From Tilletiaria anomala UBC 951 (taxonomy: Eukaryota > Basidiomycota > Exobasidiomycetes > Georgefischeriales > Tilletiariaceae), in NCBI RefSeq assembly GCF_000711695.1, contig NW_013547000.1, positions 118,363-182,362 of the forward strand: a stretch of 64,000 nt of DNA. The letters run 5' to 3'. Numbering within the stretch: the stretch's first letter is position 1; every line of letters begins with the position of its first letter. Shown here in pieces: positions 1 through 11,800 of the stretch. Both the position numbers and the translations under genes were made by a program. The notes below the pieces were generated by a model. That model saw only the letters and a list, made by a program, of their open reading frames with translations. It did not search any database and was not told where the DNA came from.

Positions 1-249
1 CGGCGCGTCCTGCCTGCCCGCTGTCTGGCCACAGTCGATTTGTTGGCAGATTCCGAGAGCAGATGGATAGCCTTGTTGTGGTCCGTCCTGTCATTCTCTT
101 TCACCAGTCCTTCCTTTAGCTTTCCCGCTGTGCGGATTGACAAAGACAACTGAGCACTGACGGACGACCACCGTGTCCAACGGCTGAAATTCCACGTCGC
201 AAACACCAAGCGTGGCCTGCTCTGCACAGTCATTCCATCAGCCGCAAAC

Positions 250-1188
250 GACGTCAACTTGTCGTTTACCCAGCTCGACACCATGTCCGTTCCAGCGGCG
301 CTCGCGCGCTCGACCTGCTGCTGGCGCACACCTGCATCGACATGGATGGCCCTGATGCTGTCATCGCCGAGCACTACATGCTACCCTCGGCTCGGGCCAG
401 TGGGACTTCCGGGACATGACGGGCAACCATTTCATCAATCTCGCCGTCGTCCAAGCGATGCTCATTGAGCCTTGCAGCCAGCTTCTTGCCGGCAGCTTCG
501 AGCTCCACCGATGGTTCCTCTCTGGGGCACAAGAGGAGAACAACATAATTTTCAATGTGGAACGCAACGCGGAAGAGCGCCTGATCGGCGCTGCTCCTGA
601 CAATGCCTTGGGTGCCTTACCGTGGCAGTGAATGGTTGCATGCAGTGTTCGTGTTGATTCTTCGCATGATTTGCGAGCACAATGACATATTCAGTTTGGC
701 CATCGGCATCAGCTCGGCCCGTTCACCGTTCAGCTTGCTACATGTGCAAACAGCACCGTCGCTCATCGGCTCGGGGCCACAGACAGCTGCGCACGCGCGG
801 CGCCTCGTCTACCTCTTCTCTCTGCTTTCGGACAGCGTCATGACCAAGCAGATTATCTGCATCAAGGCCCTCGCAGCCATCGCCGGCCCGCAAGCGGGTA
901 AGCTGCTGAAAGAGCGAGACAGGATCCAGACGCTCGCGATAACGACTTTCAGCATCGAACAATTCCGCGCCGCGGGCAAGAGTGCAGGCTGCAAGATCGT
1001 CTAATCGTACATCAACCCGCTCGAGGCGCACTTCTACGACGTTGAGCGGACGCCCGTCGTAGCGCGCACACTTCCGTGCTCGCTGGAGAGCAGGGCGGTA
1101 CGCTGCTTGCAGATGCACTGTTGCGCCTCGACAAAGCAGAGCAGGACTTGAAGAAGGGTCTGAGGCGCAACATGCCTAGCCTCAACTA
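250..1188 (+). pseudogene. degenerate coding-like fragments, unrecognised
   Basis: No intact gene is present, but plus-strand pieces in shifting frames read like protein. One stretch runs from about 416 to 628 (including NHFINLAVVQAMLIEPCSQL). Another runs from about 840 to 1001 (KQIICIKALAAIAGPQAGKL) and is closed by a TAA. A last piece ends at 1188 (DALLRLDKAEQDLKKGLRRN, then two or three residues before the stop). No short GT..AG introns join them cleanly, so I read this as a decayed gene or a badly rearranged one. I do not recognise the family. The frames on either side of the stops do not recover a known motif. Confidence is low: it could also be a real gene with unusual splicing that I failed to assemble. 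Confidence 0.3.
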
Positions 1189-1347
1189 GCGGTTAAATGT
1201 GCGGTAGGAGGCATCTAGAATACAAAAGCACAGAGGACGCAATAGTTGCAAAGAAAGTATGACACAGATGATGCCTCCGCATGGAAGGATTTGCGATAAA
1301 AACAATAATAACAACCACGAAGCGCTGCATTTTGTGCCGCTGAAACA

Positions 1348-3906
1348 TCAGTCATCCGCGGGCTCGACAACTCTCGGCTTAATCTGATGCGCCTGGACAT
1401 CCTCCGGATACATCTCCATCATCCTGTTATGTATCGCGATGATCATTGGCGCCTTCTTCATGACGCAGGCGACTCCCATGCGCTTGCACAGCTCCTTGAG
1501 ATCCTTTGCGAGGAGCGTGTGTAGTTCGTCATTGATCCACAGCGACTTGGTGTGCTGCTCATCGATCTCGTCCGGCACGGCGCTGCCTTTCCCGCTGCAA
1601 AATACGCGATGCGAGCGCGGGTCATCTTCGATGCACTCATTCAGTTGCGCGATGGCCGGGCCTGCCAGTTGGCGCTGCCGATCGTGCTTGGGCAGCGTCG
1701 CGTCGTGCGGATCGGGAATCTCCTCCGCAGTCTCGGCGTATGCGACGCGCTGCAGAGCCGCATAGTGCATCGCAAGCGTCGGATTCGGGTAGTCCTTGGG
1801 ATCGTAGGGCCACTTTTTCGTCAGCTTGCGGATCAACTCTTTGGCCGCATCCACCGAAGCGTGGTTGGCTGAAAGCTGCTCGCCGACGGGTACGTTGCGG
1901 ATGTCATCGGCGAACGGAAGCCGGATGCAGTGCATTCCTGGTGCAACGAGCTGCATCCCGCCCTCATCGACCTCTTCCTTTTGCGGCAGCAGCGCGACAA
2001 AATACGGCGAGGTGTCCTTGCGCGGGCACAGCAAGCCCAGCGCGATCTTGTCCTTCTTCAGCAGCGAAGCGTGAAAAGCAGCAAAGGTGCAGCGGCTCCC
2101 CGTATAGTTCTGTTCCGCAGGGTAAATGAACGAAGCGTGCGAGATGTTGTGCCACACCTTCAGCCGGTTCTGGGGCAACGTGCCAATCAGCCGCAAGCTA
2201 GGCGACATGCCTAACGTTTTCGCCTCGTTCATCTCTTCCGGTGTAAATTCTATCTTGCGAGACGTCTCCATCGTCTCGCCAAATGAAAAGGCTTTGTAGC
2301 GATCGCTTTCACTTAAGCGCTTGCCAGTGCTCGCGTCTTCATACGTTGATTTTGAGTAGGCTTCCTGCGCGACGCCATCGTCGTCCTCATAGAACCAGAC
2401 AGCGTCGCTGTTTCTCGCCGGCATGATGGTAGAGTAACTGTAAGGATTGGCCATTCTGGTTCAAACGGCACATCTTCTCGTTCGGCTTATCAAAGATGGA
2501 TTCTCACCCTTTGATCCCGATGCACCAATTTGGAGCAAGCTCAAAGTCGATGCAGAATGTCGTGCGCTTGGGTGTCTCCCTGCCTGTGATCTCACTTTCC
2601 AGGTCCGCCTCGTGAACAGCCCAATCCCACGGTTTGCGTTGTCGCTGCAGGCGTTCATCTCTTGTGTCGCGATTGATGTCAGGAACTTCGTCGTCGTACT
2701 GATCAAACAACTCCTGCAGGACAGCCAGCACCGCCGAGGTGGTATAAATGTCAGCGCATGGCAGATGCAGAGGGGGGCCGTTGCACGCTTTACGCACCGC
2801 ATAGAAGCTATTGATATCAAATCGTTGATCGTCCTTGCCCATTAAGTATGGTTCAAACTCGATGCCAATCCTTTTTGCGGTCTGCACAGAGCGAAGTGCG
2901 GAAGATTGAGCGTCATTCCAATCGTCGTGTTAACCACCGTCTCCATTCGAGTCCGTTCACCCACCTTGATCGCTTCTACTGCTCGTTGGTGCTGTAGGCG
3001 AAGATCCCGCTTGTGCGGACGGTCCTCATTTGTGATCCAAAAAACCCGTTTAGTGCCAGCTTTGCCGGATTGCGCGAATAGATTTCGGAGGTTGCTGATG
3101 GCGGAGCTGGTTGTAAAGCCTTCTTTGCGCTTGCCAAAGGTCTTTCGAAAGAACTGCGGGTCCTCTTTTGATCCTATATTGCAGCACGTGAGGATGCCGA
3201 GAATGATGTGTCAGCTCTGTAGTACTCTTTCCTTGCTCCTTAAGGATTGCAAAGTGTTTGCTCACTAGCGAGGTCGAACTTGAGCTGCTGACGACCTTCA
3301 ACGCTGACTTGGTCGATTGGCAAGTAGAGGAAGTGTTGTTGTGAGAACCGCATCGTCTTTTGAGTATTCATTTCGGGCGTCTGCGTCGCACCCTGCAAGC
3401 CGAACATACTTAGGTTGAGTTGGTTCATCCTTCTGTTGAAAGCCAAAACGTCCTAATGTTGGGAGCTTACCGTGCCGTACACCATGACGCCAACTTTATC
3501 GCTGGGCGAAGAGATGATCTTTTTGTTCATGACCTTAAATGCGGCTTCGAAGGCTTGGTGGATGTATGGCATTTTCGTCCGCGGATTGAGCTCGTACATC
3601 GAATCGTGGCCGTCAATGACGAACAAGATCTGATCCTTATAAGACTGCTCCTGCAGGTCCCGTGGGAGAAAACAGACTCTTTTTCAGCTCTTGATGGACT
3701 CTATCCCTTCAAATATATTGAACGAGCAAGGCCCACAGTAAACGCACCTCCCATTCGGCGAGCTGCCGATCCGATGGATCATCTGCGAAACCATCTGCTT
3801 CGGCCTCACCCGCCACATTCCAACGGGCACTGTGTTCAGCTGGCATGTCGCTTTGCCTGTTCCCCGTGCTCATCCTTCCCTTCTGCTCTGGGTACTTATG
3901 CAGCAT
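1348..3906 (-). CDS. KU70: Ku70, DNA end-binding subunit (NHEJ)
   Basis: Ku70 pairs with Ku80 to form the ring that loads on DNA double-strand ends for non-homologous end joining and telomere protection in the nucleus. I join six exons: 3748-3906, 3471-3650, 3266-3392, 2965-3173, 2508-2881 and 1348-2455, giving 718 residues with all phases closing. The order of domains is a von Willebrand A-like start (ILFVIDGHDSMYE in exon 2), the Ku core (KRIGIEFEPYLMGKDDQRFD, FELAPNWCIGIKG), the beta-barrel/bridge (RLKVWHNISHASFIYP) and a C-terminal SAP-like helix pair (KDLKELCKRMGVACVMKKAP). Introns are 50-100 nt. The start could be 3906 or the in-frame ATG near 3873. The length is slightly above the usual 600-650 residues. 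It is divergent from the POLE4-like gene. Identity is secure; exact splice points are inferred. Confidence 0.9.
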
Positions 3907-4023
3907 TGGCCGACTATGGACACTGCGGATATAGACACCAAGGAATCGAACATATCTATCTATCTTCAGGCTGAAAAGCTGAGCCCACTCTCCATTACAG
4001 AAGTGTGCGTTGGTGGGGGGAGC

Positions 4024-4029
4024 ACGCGT
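4024..4029. promoter_or_regulatory. MCB-like box (ACGCGT)
   Basis: This palindromic ACGCGT lies in the 430-bp divergent promoter between KU70 and the POLE4-like gene, followed at once by GACGCGACGCG. ACGCGT is the MluI cell-cycle box bound by MBF-type factors in yeasts. Its function here is inferred only from sequence and position. Confidence 0.4.
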
Positions 4030-4083
4030 GACGCGACGCGCTCATCCGCTCTTCTCAGCTTGTCAGATTTCAGAATCTCTATT

Positions 4084-4097
4084 ACGCGTTGACGTCA
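4084..4097. promoter_or_regulatory. second ACGCGT box abutting a CRE-like TGACGTCA
   Basis: ACGCGT at 4084-4089 is directly followed by the palindrome TGACGTCA at 4090-4097, which is the consensus ATF/CREB bZIP site. Both lie in the KU70/POLE4-like divergent promoter. The repeat of ACGCGT within 60 bp strengthens the idea of G1/S control; this is inference. Confidence 0.4.
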
Positions 4098-4335
4098 GGC
4101 TGCTTGGGCTTCGCTGCCGACAGCTCATCGACTCGCGGTATAGATCAGGGCCGATTTGGTATCCTTTGATCCTGCTTTTTGCTTATACCTTGTGCGTAGC
4201 TCTGATGTATGCCGCGCCGCGAGCAAGCAACAGCAACAGCCGCAACATCGCGTCGGGGCCGCCATTCTCTCTCACTAGCCCCATCATTTCCTCCCAGCTA
4301 CAAGAGAACCGCCGTACGGTGGCTGAATAAACACC

Positions 4336-5148
4336 ATGGAGCCGCCCTTTTCGCCCTCGCCCATCCCTTCTCCAGGCGCTGCTTCGCAGCTCCCTCGGGG
4401 AGCCCCGTCGAACAGTCCGCTTGGGGCGCCTCTGAACGCGACCGGCGCTTCATACCTACCGCCGCAGAATCACCCACATTCACCATCTGGCCTCGGGCTA
4501 GGAAGCTCAATGCTACCTTCGTTGCATCAGGGTCGCAGCTATGACCTTCCGCACTCATATACAACAGATGCAGAGGCAGAAGTAGGCTCAGAGGCGCCGG
4601 CCACGGAATCAAGTGCTGCCCCCAAGAAGCCTGCAGCGCAAAAGCCAAGCGCATCGACAGATGCAACGGGAAAGGCAAAAGAAGGAAAAGCCCCTGCTTC
4701 TAGCAAACAATCAGGCAGCGCAAATTCTGTTCTATCTTCAGCCTTCGAAGTGGATCGATCCACAGCTGGAACGACGGCCTTGCCAATAGCGCGCGTCGCA
4801 CGAATCATCAAAGCAGACCAAGAGATCGATACAACGTCCAAAGAGTCCGTCTTCCTCATCGCAGCCGCGACGGAGATCTTCATCAAGCACCTCTCCGACC
4901 AGGCATATGCTAACGCACGACTCGAGAAGCGAAAAGTTGTCCATTACAAAGACCTGCAACGCGCTATCCAACGCGACTGGACACTTGATTTTCTTAAAGA
5001 GATAGTGCCCATGTCGATGCCGCTTAGCGCAGCGCTCGCAAAGCGGCAGTTCAAGTTGGAGGACAATCTCAAGAATGATGCAGGTGTCATGGATAGCGGC
5101 TCAGACGAAGGCCAAGAGGATGGTAAAGACGATGCAGCATCCGAGTAG
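4336..5148 (+). CDS. POLE4/Dpb3-like histone-fold protein
   Basis: This is a single-exon protein of 270 residues. A low-complexity Pro/Ser/Ala-rich N-terminus of about 145 residues leads into a CBF/NF-Y-type histone fold, about 148-225 (LPIARVARIIKADQEIDTTS, FLIAAATEIFIKHLSDQA, VVHYKDLQRAI), closest in style to POLE4/CHRAC15/Dpb3. Such proteins pair with a Dpb4/POLE3 partner in DNA polymerase epsilon or in the CHRAC/ISW2 remodeller, so the role is nuclear replication or chromatin; which complex cannot be decided here. The start ATG has a good context (ACACCATGG). The TAG at 5146-5148 falls inside an acidic tail that continues in frame beyond it (see the next entry). The gene shares a divergent promoter with KU70. 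Confidence 0.75.
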   Translation: MEPPFSPSPIPSPGAASQLPRGAPSNSPLGAPLNATGASYLPPQNHPHSPSGLGLGSSMLPSLHQGRSYDLPHSYTTDAEAEVGSEAPATESSAAPKKPAAQKPSASTDATGKAKEGKAPASSKQSGSANSVLSSAFEVDRSTAGTTALPIARVARIIKADQEIDTTSKESVFLIAAATEIFIKHLSDQAYANARLEKRKVVHYKDLQRAIQRDWTLDFLKEIVPMSMPLSAALAKRQFKLEDNLKNDAGVMDSGSDEGQEDGKDDAASE

Positions 5149-5588
5149 GAGGAAGATGGAGAAGAGGATGAGCAGGAAGAGGGTAGTGATGTGGAAATGG
5201 AAGGAGCGACGAAGGCTTTACGCAAAGCTCGTGTGGTAACTGACAGGCCGTTAAAGAAGACAAAAGCTGCTCGAAGAGGGAGAGGCTAAGAAGATGATGA
5301 GGGCGAACGGCACTCTGCGGCTCCAAAAAGCGTACATCAGAATCCGGCGGCGCCGACGAGGACGATTCCGACGAAGAGCCGCCGGAAGTCGGTGGGCTGG
5401 TCCAACAGGCTCTGCAATATGGGATTCTCACAGTGCAGGTATCAACATCAGCTAATGGTAGCGCGCTCAAAGGCAAGGTCAAACCCAACGGACAAGCCAA
5501 GAGGAAGCAGGGAATCGAAGGCGCTCGCGGTGCCAAGGATAACTCAGAGTATTTTGACGCAACATTCCTCGATTGTCAAGGCATCTGA
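5149..5588 (+). pseudogene. decayed C-terminal tail of the POLE4-like gene
   Basis: Directly after the TAG, the same frame stays open for 46 codons with an acidic run followed by a Lys/Arg-rich segment, then meets a TAA at 5287-5289. Beyond it, an acidic stretch continues and then shifts frame near the AAAAA run at about 5319-5325. From there another frame stays open to a TGA at about 5588 (including GGADEDDSDEEPPE and LVQQALQYGILTVQV). This looks like the remains of a longer charged C-terminal tail broken by two stops and one frameshift. An unrecognised intron spanning the TAG is possible, but I found no good donor, branch point and acceptor set. Sequencing error at the A-run could explain only the frameshift. 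Confidence 0.45.
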
Positions 5589-5803
5589 CGAACGGAAAAA
5601 GTATTGTTCGCACCTCATGACCGACTCAATGCATAGAATATTCAATTTCCCAATGTACAACAAAGAATGAATTCCATGACATGCTGCAGGAAATAAATAG
5701 CAAGAAACTGCCGAGCGGAAACTATCGTACCTCACCAAGCCCATAACTCGAAGCAAATCCCCCACTCCCTTCCATTACCAAATCGGGTCCCCCATTTCGT
5801 CTC

Positions 5804-8800
5804 TCAAACCCCACCTTTGAATGCCTGCAGCTGTGCTCGCAACGACGCCATGTCCAAGCCGAGATCTGCCATAGCCGACAGCTGATCGAGCTGCAATTTG
5901 GCGACAGCATTGGAGATACGGACGATGAGCTGCTCCAGGATGCCAGCGAGCTCCTCATCTGGCGCATCATCACGGATGGCGTAAATGAGCAGCTCGGGAT
6001 GAACAGCTAACGTAGCCTCCACAGCTTTTCTGCGGGCGATGGCATTGGGTATGCCTGGGGTGCTTGACGATGTTGCATTTGTGCAAGTCGTGTTTCGCTC
6101 CATCGTGACGATGGCATCAGACTCTTCTGCAGTTGGCGCCGGCTGCGAGCTTGAGTCCAAATACAGGCCGGGGAAGACGTGACCAGCTGACAGCGCTTCC
6201 AAGCGCAGGCACAGCATGCCCACCTGCTTGACCTCGTCAATGTCGAGCAGTTGCACGGTCGGCTCGAAGACTTGAGCGGCTGGCGCAATCGTTCGTCCGT
6301 CGGCCTCGAGGCGCCCAGCGAGCTGTTTCGGGTATACCAAGAACAGCGACTCGGGTGTCTCCAAGCCTTTTAGACGACGCTCGCCCATATCAGAAATGCC
6401 GAAGCCCATGCGTCGCAGGAGCACTACATCGCGACTGACGTTCGGATTGAGCAATCGGAATTCGTCGTCATCGACGTCACCTGTGATCTCTTCCGTCTCA
6501 CCAAAAGTCCCAAGAAGTGTGGTAAGTTCATTAACGACGTCTTTGCTGACCAGGATTTGCCCGCCGTCCGCAGCGCCGCTGATTCGTGAGGCGCGGTTGA
6601 CCATAGGACCAAAGTAATCCATACGGCGCGTGACCGGATCGGGCTCACACACAGGGAATCCCCAATGCAGGCCCATTCGGACCCAGAGTCCGCGGTATAC
6701 GATTTCTCCGTTCGAGTCCCGCACCTCTTTCCCATCTTCCGATTCCAGGATCTCCTGTGGCCAGTCTTCGCGAAGGAGCTGCATCTGCACATTGAAACAC
6801 CAGAGCAAAGCTGCGCTGACCGAAGGGAACGACACCATGAATGCGTCACCTTCTGTCTTGACCTCGTAGCCGCCGACAGTGCGCAATTGGCGTCGCAGAA
6901 GCGTGTTGTGCAGCCTCATGGCGGATTGCATGCCGCCATTGTTCTCCCATAGGGAGGTCGAGTTCTTGATATCCGTAAAGACGAGAGCAACCTGACCAAT
7001 AGGAGGCGCGACCTCGCGTTCAAGCCTGGCCAACGTTCGATCGGCTGGTAGATCGCGAGGTTCACGAGTGCGCCTTTGTGTTCTCTTGAAGATTTCAGAA
7101 GAAGGATCCAGCAATGCACCTCCAGAACGCTGCTGACGCGCGAAGAAAAGGTCGCTGACAGATATGATCATCACCATGATGCTGTCTTCAGCACCAGAAC
7201 TGATCGCAAGATCTCGGAGCCTCTGTGCGGCGATCATCGGGTCGTCCCGCTCCATCCTTGCAATATCGACAGCAGTCTGGTACGACAAAAAGTCCCAGAG
7301 CACCTTGTTTGCAATGATGATGAACTCGTCCGAGTCTGAAAGAGTGATCGAGGTCACGGCTGGTGCAGCATTGACGACGGGAAAGAGATGGTAGTATCCG
7401 AAGCCTCGTGAAACGTCAAGCATGTCGTTCACAAAGCCACGCAGGGATACCCAGCCTTCAGCCGAACGAATCCTCTCGGTCTCCGCTCTGTCGAAAGGCT
7501 CGTGCTTGGTGCTAATCAGCTCGGCCTGTCCACCATTGCGAGACATGACAGCCAGCGCGTCTCCGGCGTTGGCAATGTGGAGTGTGCGATCAGCAATGTA
7601 GGCGATGACGGCCGAAGCGCCAGATTTCCATTGCGAACGAGGGCCGAATGATGTGCGATGCAGCGACAGAGGTTGTTTCTCTTCCAGAGTCTGCGTCTCG
7701 GACGTTCGTCGCTGCCCCTCAATGATGAGCGCGTCGGCATACTCCTTGTTCATGCGCAAGAATGCCCTGCGCAAGGTATCCGCCACAGAGCCCGCATCTG
7801 GCCCAGTCCGCTCGACCTCTTGCAGTTCACGCGCGATGCGGAAACTGACCCATTCAGCAAGATGCCTGGCAATCCGGCTACCAGCTGAAGGATCATGACC
7901 ACGGCCGTCGAAGAGCCCGAGGAGACATTCGGAATCATCTTTCCGGAAGTTGGGCACGACGACATCGACGATGCTAAGATTGTCATGCTTGCCGAGTGTG
8001 TCTGCAATACCGTAGGCCATGTTGTTCACTTGCGACAACGACGTCCGCACGCGGCGATTCTCGGATTCATCGGGCGTGGACTGGAGCGTCATCGTGACGT
8101 CCATGAGCCCAAGAACGCGTAGGCTGAGCAGACGGCTGAAGTCGGACATGTTCTTCCGACGTCCATTGACTTCTACAATTTTTGACTTGATCTCCAGGCG
8201 CTTGTTACCACTCAAGTTCAGGTAACGAAGCTCTGGATTTGAGTTCCAATTCCAGTCGTACGTCCAGTTGGCAATGTTGTACTTCAAATTGTTGTTGCCG
8301 ACATCCAAGCTGGCGAGCTTGCGCATACGTCCAAGCTCGGCTGGCAGTGTCTGCAACTTGTTGCCGTTGAGGTGCAGAATGCGAAGCTCTTGCATGTGAA
8401 CAAGATCATCAGCGGGTACGCTGCTCAGACTGTTGCCGCTGAGATAGAGCTCTCGCAAGCGCTTGTAGCATGCCAAGCTCGTGCTAGGCACTTCGTAGAT
8501 CTCGTTAAAGCTCAGATTGAGCACCTCCAGCTCCAAAAAGACGGTCAATACGCTAAAGACGTCATCTCCCAGGCGATTGTCGCCGAGACGCAATTTGCGA
8601 AGACTCCGCACCAGGGGTGGCAGCTGCCTCGCAACTGGAGTTGGGGGCATCTGGGTATGGGAACCAGTGGAGCCTTTTCGACCCATCTCGACATCCGTGC
8701 CTAGAAGAGGTGGGGACGGAAATGTTTCCAGAAGATTGGACGTGACATTGAGCCTCTGCAGAGAGCTGCAGTTCCAAATGCTGTTGGGTAACACCTTAAG

Positions 8801-11800
8801 GTTGTTGTTCTGGATGTTGGCTCTAGTGAGCTTTTTGAGAGAGCCGATGGAGTCCGGTAATGTCGCGAGGTTGTTGTTGGTGCAAGAGAACGACACCAAG
8901 CCGACGAGCTCCCCAATGGTATCTGGCAGCGTAACGAATTGGTTGCGGTCCAAGACGAGCTCCGTTAAGGAAGGAAGCAGCTTGAACAGATCCTCCTCCA
9001 GCTTGGCCATATTCGCAGACGACAGATTCAACGACGTGAGTTCGCTAGCCGAGTAGGCGCCCAAAGAAACTTTCGTGAGCGGGTTCTGGCCGACCTCAAG
9101 GCTGCGCATTTTGGTGCCGAGCGTCGCTTCGAAGTGCCGAATTGAGTTGTGCTCGCATTGGACCACATTGACTTGAGGCATAGTGAACAGTACTGAGACG
9201 TCTTGAACAAGATTTCGCCGCAGATCGACTGTCTGCAGCTTCACAAGTGCCGACATAGACTCGGGCAGCTCCTCCACAGAATTACCGACGAAGATGAACC
9301 TCTGCAGATTCGTGAGCTTCGATATGCTGGCTGGTAACGAGGGAATCGAGTTGAAAGAAATGTCAAGGTCCATCAGGCCAGAAGCTTCGCAGAGGATAGG
9401 AGGGAAGACGTCGAAGCGGTTGTTCGAGAGGTTGAGATACCGCAAAGTCTCCACTCTTGTGAACCATGGCGGGAGATCGAACAAGCGGTTGTTTTGCGCC
9501 TTGACAGAGATGAGCTCTTGGCAAGATTCGAGCGAAATATGCGCAAGCTCCGGAATACGGTTATTCGACACGTCGAGATGCGTCAACGTCTGTGACTGGC
9601 GGATGCCTTGTGGCAAGCGCTTAAGCGCCAAGTTCGACAACCTGAGCGAGCGCAAGCTGGAACACATTTGCATAAAGTCCGATGGCACATCCGACATAGG
9701 ATTGCCGGACAGGTCCAGACTGACGATCCAATCGGCGTGCTTGTAGAGGAAAATGGGGACCATCTCGAGATTGCGCCCTTGCAGGTCCAGATGCTGGAAC
9801 ATGTGCTCCTCGTTACCAAACGACTCCGAGTCAAAGGTGGGCACGATGTCGGGGCGATAGACAAATCGAAGCAGGTACGACAAGTCCTCTCTGCCCATGT
9901 CTTCTAGCCCATCAGCATCGGTGTAGCCTGCTTGCTCGAGACGTCGCCTCTGGATCAATGCTGGCTTCTCGGCAGGGCCGAGTGGACGTTCTAATAGAGA
10001 AAAAAGCACGGGTGTCAGCCGTTTAGCTGCCAAGAACAAACCTGACCACCAATCAACACACCATTGCCTTTGTCGCGCACGAATAAACGGTATGCAGCAT
10101 TGTCCGTCGATAGACTCTTGCGTGTCAACAAGGCCTTGATATCGTTTGTCGTCGAGACTAGTGCACACGACAGCGTCACGAATGACCCTTCTTTGCGCCA
10201 GATGCGGAGTAGGTGCTGATGGAAAAGAAAACAGAGAGCCCACAGTTCAAGTTAGCATTTGCAATACTTGACAGTCGCCTCCATAACTGGGGCACTCACT
10301 GGCTTCGATGCTGCCGAGGTGCCAGTGGCAGTTCCAGGTCTTCGCGTGGTGCGCGCCGAGTCCTTGGACGTAGCAGGCGTCATCGATGCGCTAGGCGAGA
10401 TCTGCTCGTCGTCCACCGAGCTGGTACCTAACGATCCGCCAGACGGTCGCGAGCCATCAGTGAGAGGGACCCCCTGCACGGACCCGGCTGTGCCCGGTCG
10501 TCCTTGCGCTTTTGCCGAGCGCCCACCGGATCCTCTGAGACCCAGCTTGCTCGCAGCCGTCACAGCCGCTCCGCTTGCCGCTGCGAGGGCGCTGCCTCCA
10601 CCGCGGCTGGAGGCAGGTCGAATGTGCGGAGTAGGCGACGGAATGGGGTCTGCACCTGAATAGACGCCGCCATTGCCGCTTTGCACGCCCCAAGTGGACG
10701 CGGCGTTGGGCGCGTGCCACGTGGGCCCATGCACGATCTCAATATCGGAAGGCCTGCGTGCCATTGGGGGCAGCGTCCCCACCGAGCCGGACATCGGGCG
10801 GAACTGGCTGGCTGCAACCGGCTCGTCACCGGCGCTGTGCAGGCTTACTGAGTCCTGCGTCGGCCTGCGCTGTGCATCGAGATGCAGCCTGGAAATAGAC
10901 GAGACCGTACCGGCATCTCCACTCGACCACGTCCGGCCTGTGCGGTCGTTCGCCACGGCGGAGCTGACGCCGGAGCTCGAGTCGCGGCGCATGGTGGGGT
11001 CGCTGGCGGTTTCAACGACCCCGTCGTCGTCAGAATCCTGCTCCTCCTCCATGGAGAATGCGCGCGACTTGTCCGGCTGCACCGCCCAACTATCCGGCGC
11101 CATCCAGTTGGACGCTTTGAGCTGCAGGCGCTCGGAGGCGCTTGCCTTCGCGTTATTTGGCGCGGTCCCCTTGACAATTCCGAGCCCGCTGGCGGAAGCC
11201 GAGGCCGAGCCAGAACTCGATCCTTGCCCTTGGGCCTGCCCCTGCGGCAGCCCGCCGGGAGGAAAACTGAAGGCGGGCGCATCGCCCGCGGTCCACTGGC
11301 CCGCCCGCACGAGCGACGGAAACAGTTGCGGCAGCTGAACGTACGGCGACTTGGGCGAAACGCCGCTGTGATCGGAGCGCCCGGAAGCAGCGCTGTCCTT
11401 GCGCGGTGAGAGGTGCGCATCGTGGAAGCTCTCCCTGCACGCATCGGGCGTCAGCGCCAGTTCGATGGGTTCATCTACCTCGTCGCCGTCGACGAGAGAA
11501 CCCTTGCTCCAGTCGTCGCTGCCGTTCTTGATGAGCGCACGATACTGGCTCTTGGTCATCTTGCGCAGTCCAGGTCGCGAGACGTCGATTGCCTGCTCGG
11601 GCAGCGGCTGGGCAGATACAGGGGCAGAGCCGGAGCCGGAGCCAAACCCCGATCCAGAGCTCGCGTCCGCCTGTTTGGCTTCGCCGACCGCTTTCGGCAT
11701 GCTGCCGGAGAGGGTGCGCACGGTCGAACGCAGCGTTGGCAGCTGGTCCGCCGAACCCTGGTGTAGGACACGCCCCAAGGGCGCGGCGTTCAGCGCGGTG

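Noticed and set aside
5146-5151. Programmed stop-codon readthrough of the known fungal type (TGA CTA)
   Set aside because: The stop is TAG followed by GAG, not the TGA-CTA context known from smut fungi, and a second stop and a frameshift follow. Decay is the simpler explanation.
9990-10243. ATG at 10243 as the start of a separate 1,479-residue protein
   Set aside because: The frame from 10243 to 9990 is intron plus exon 3 read in the wrong frame. The true exon 3 frame encodes the RA domain, and splicing joins it to upstream exons, making one adenylate cyclase gene.
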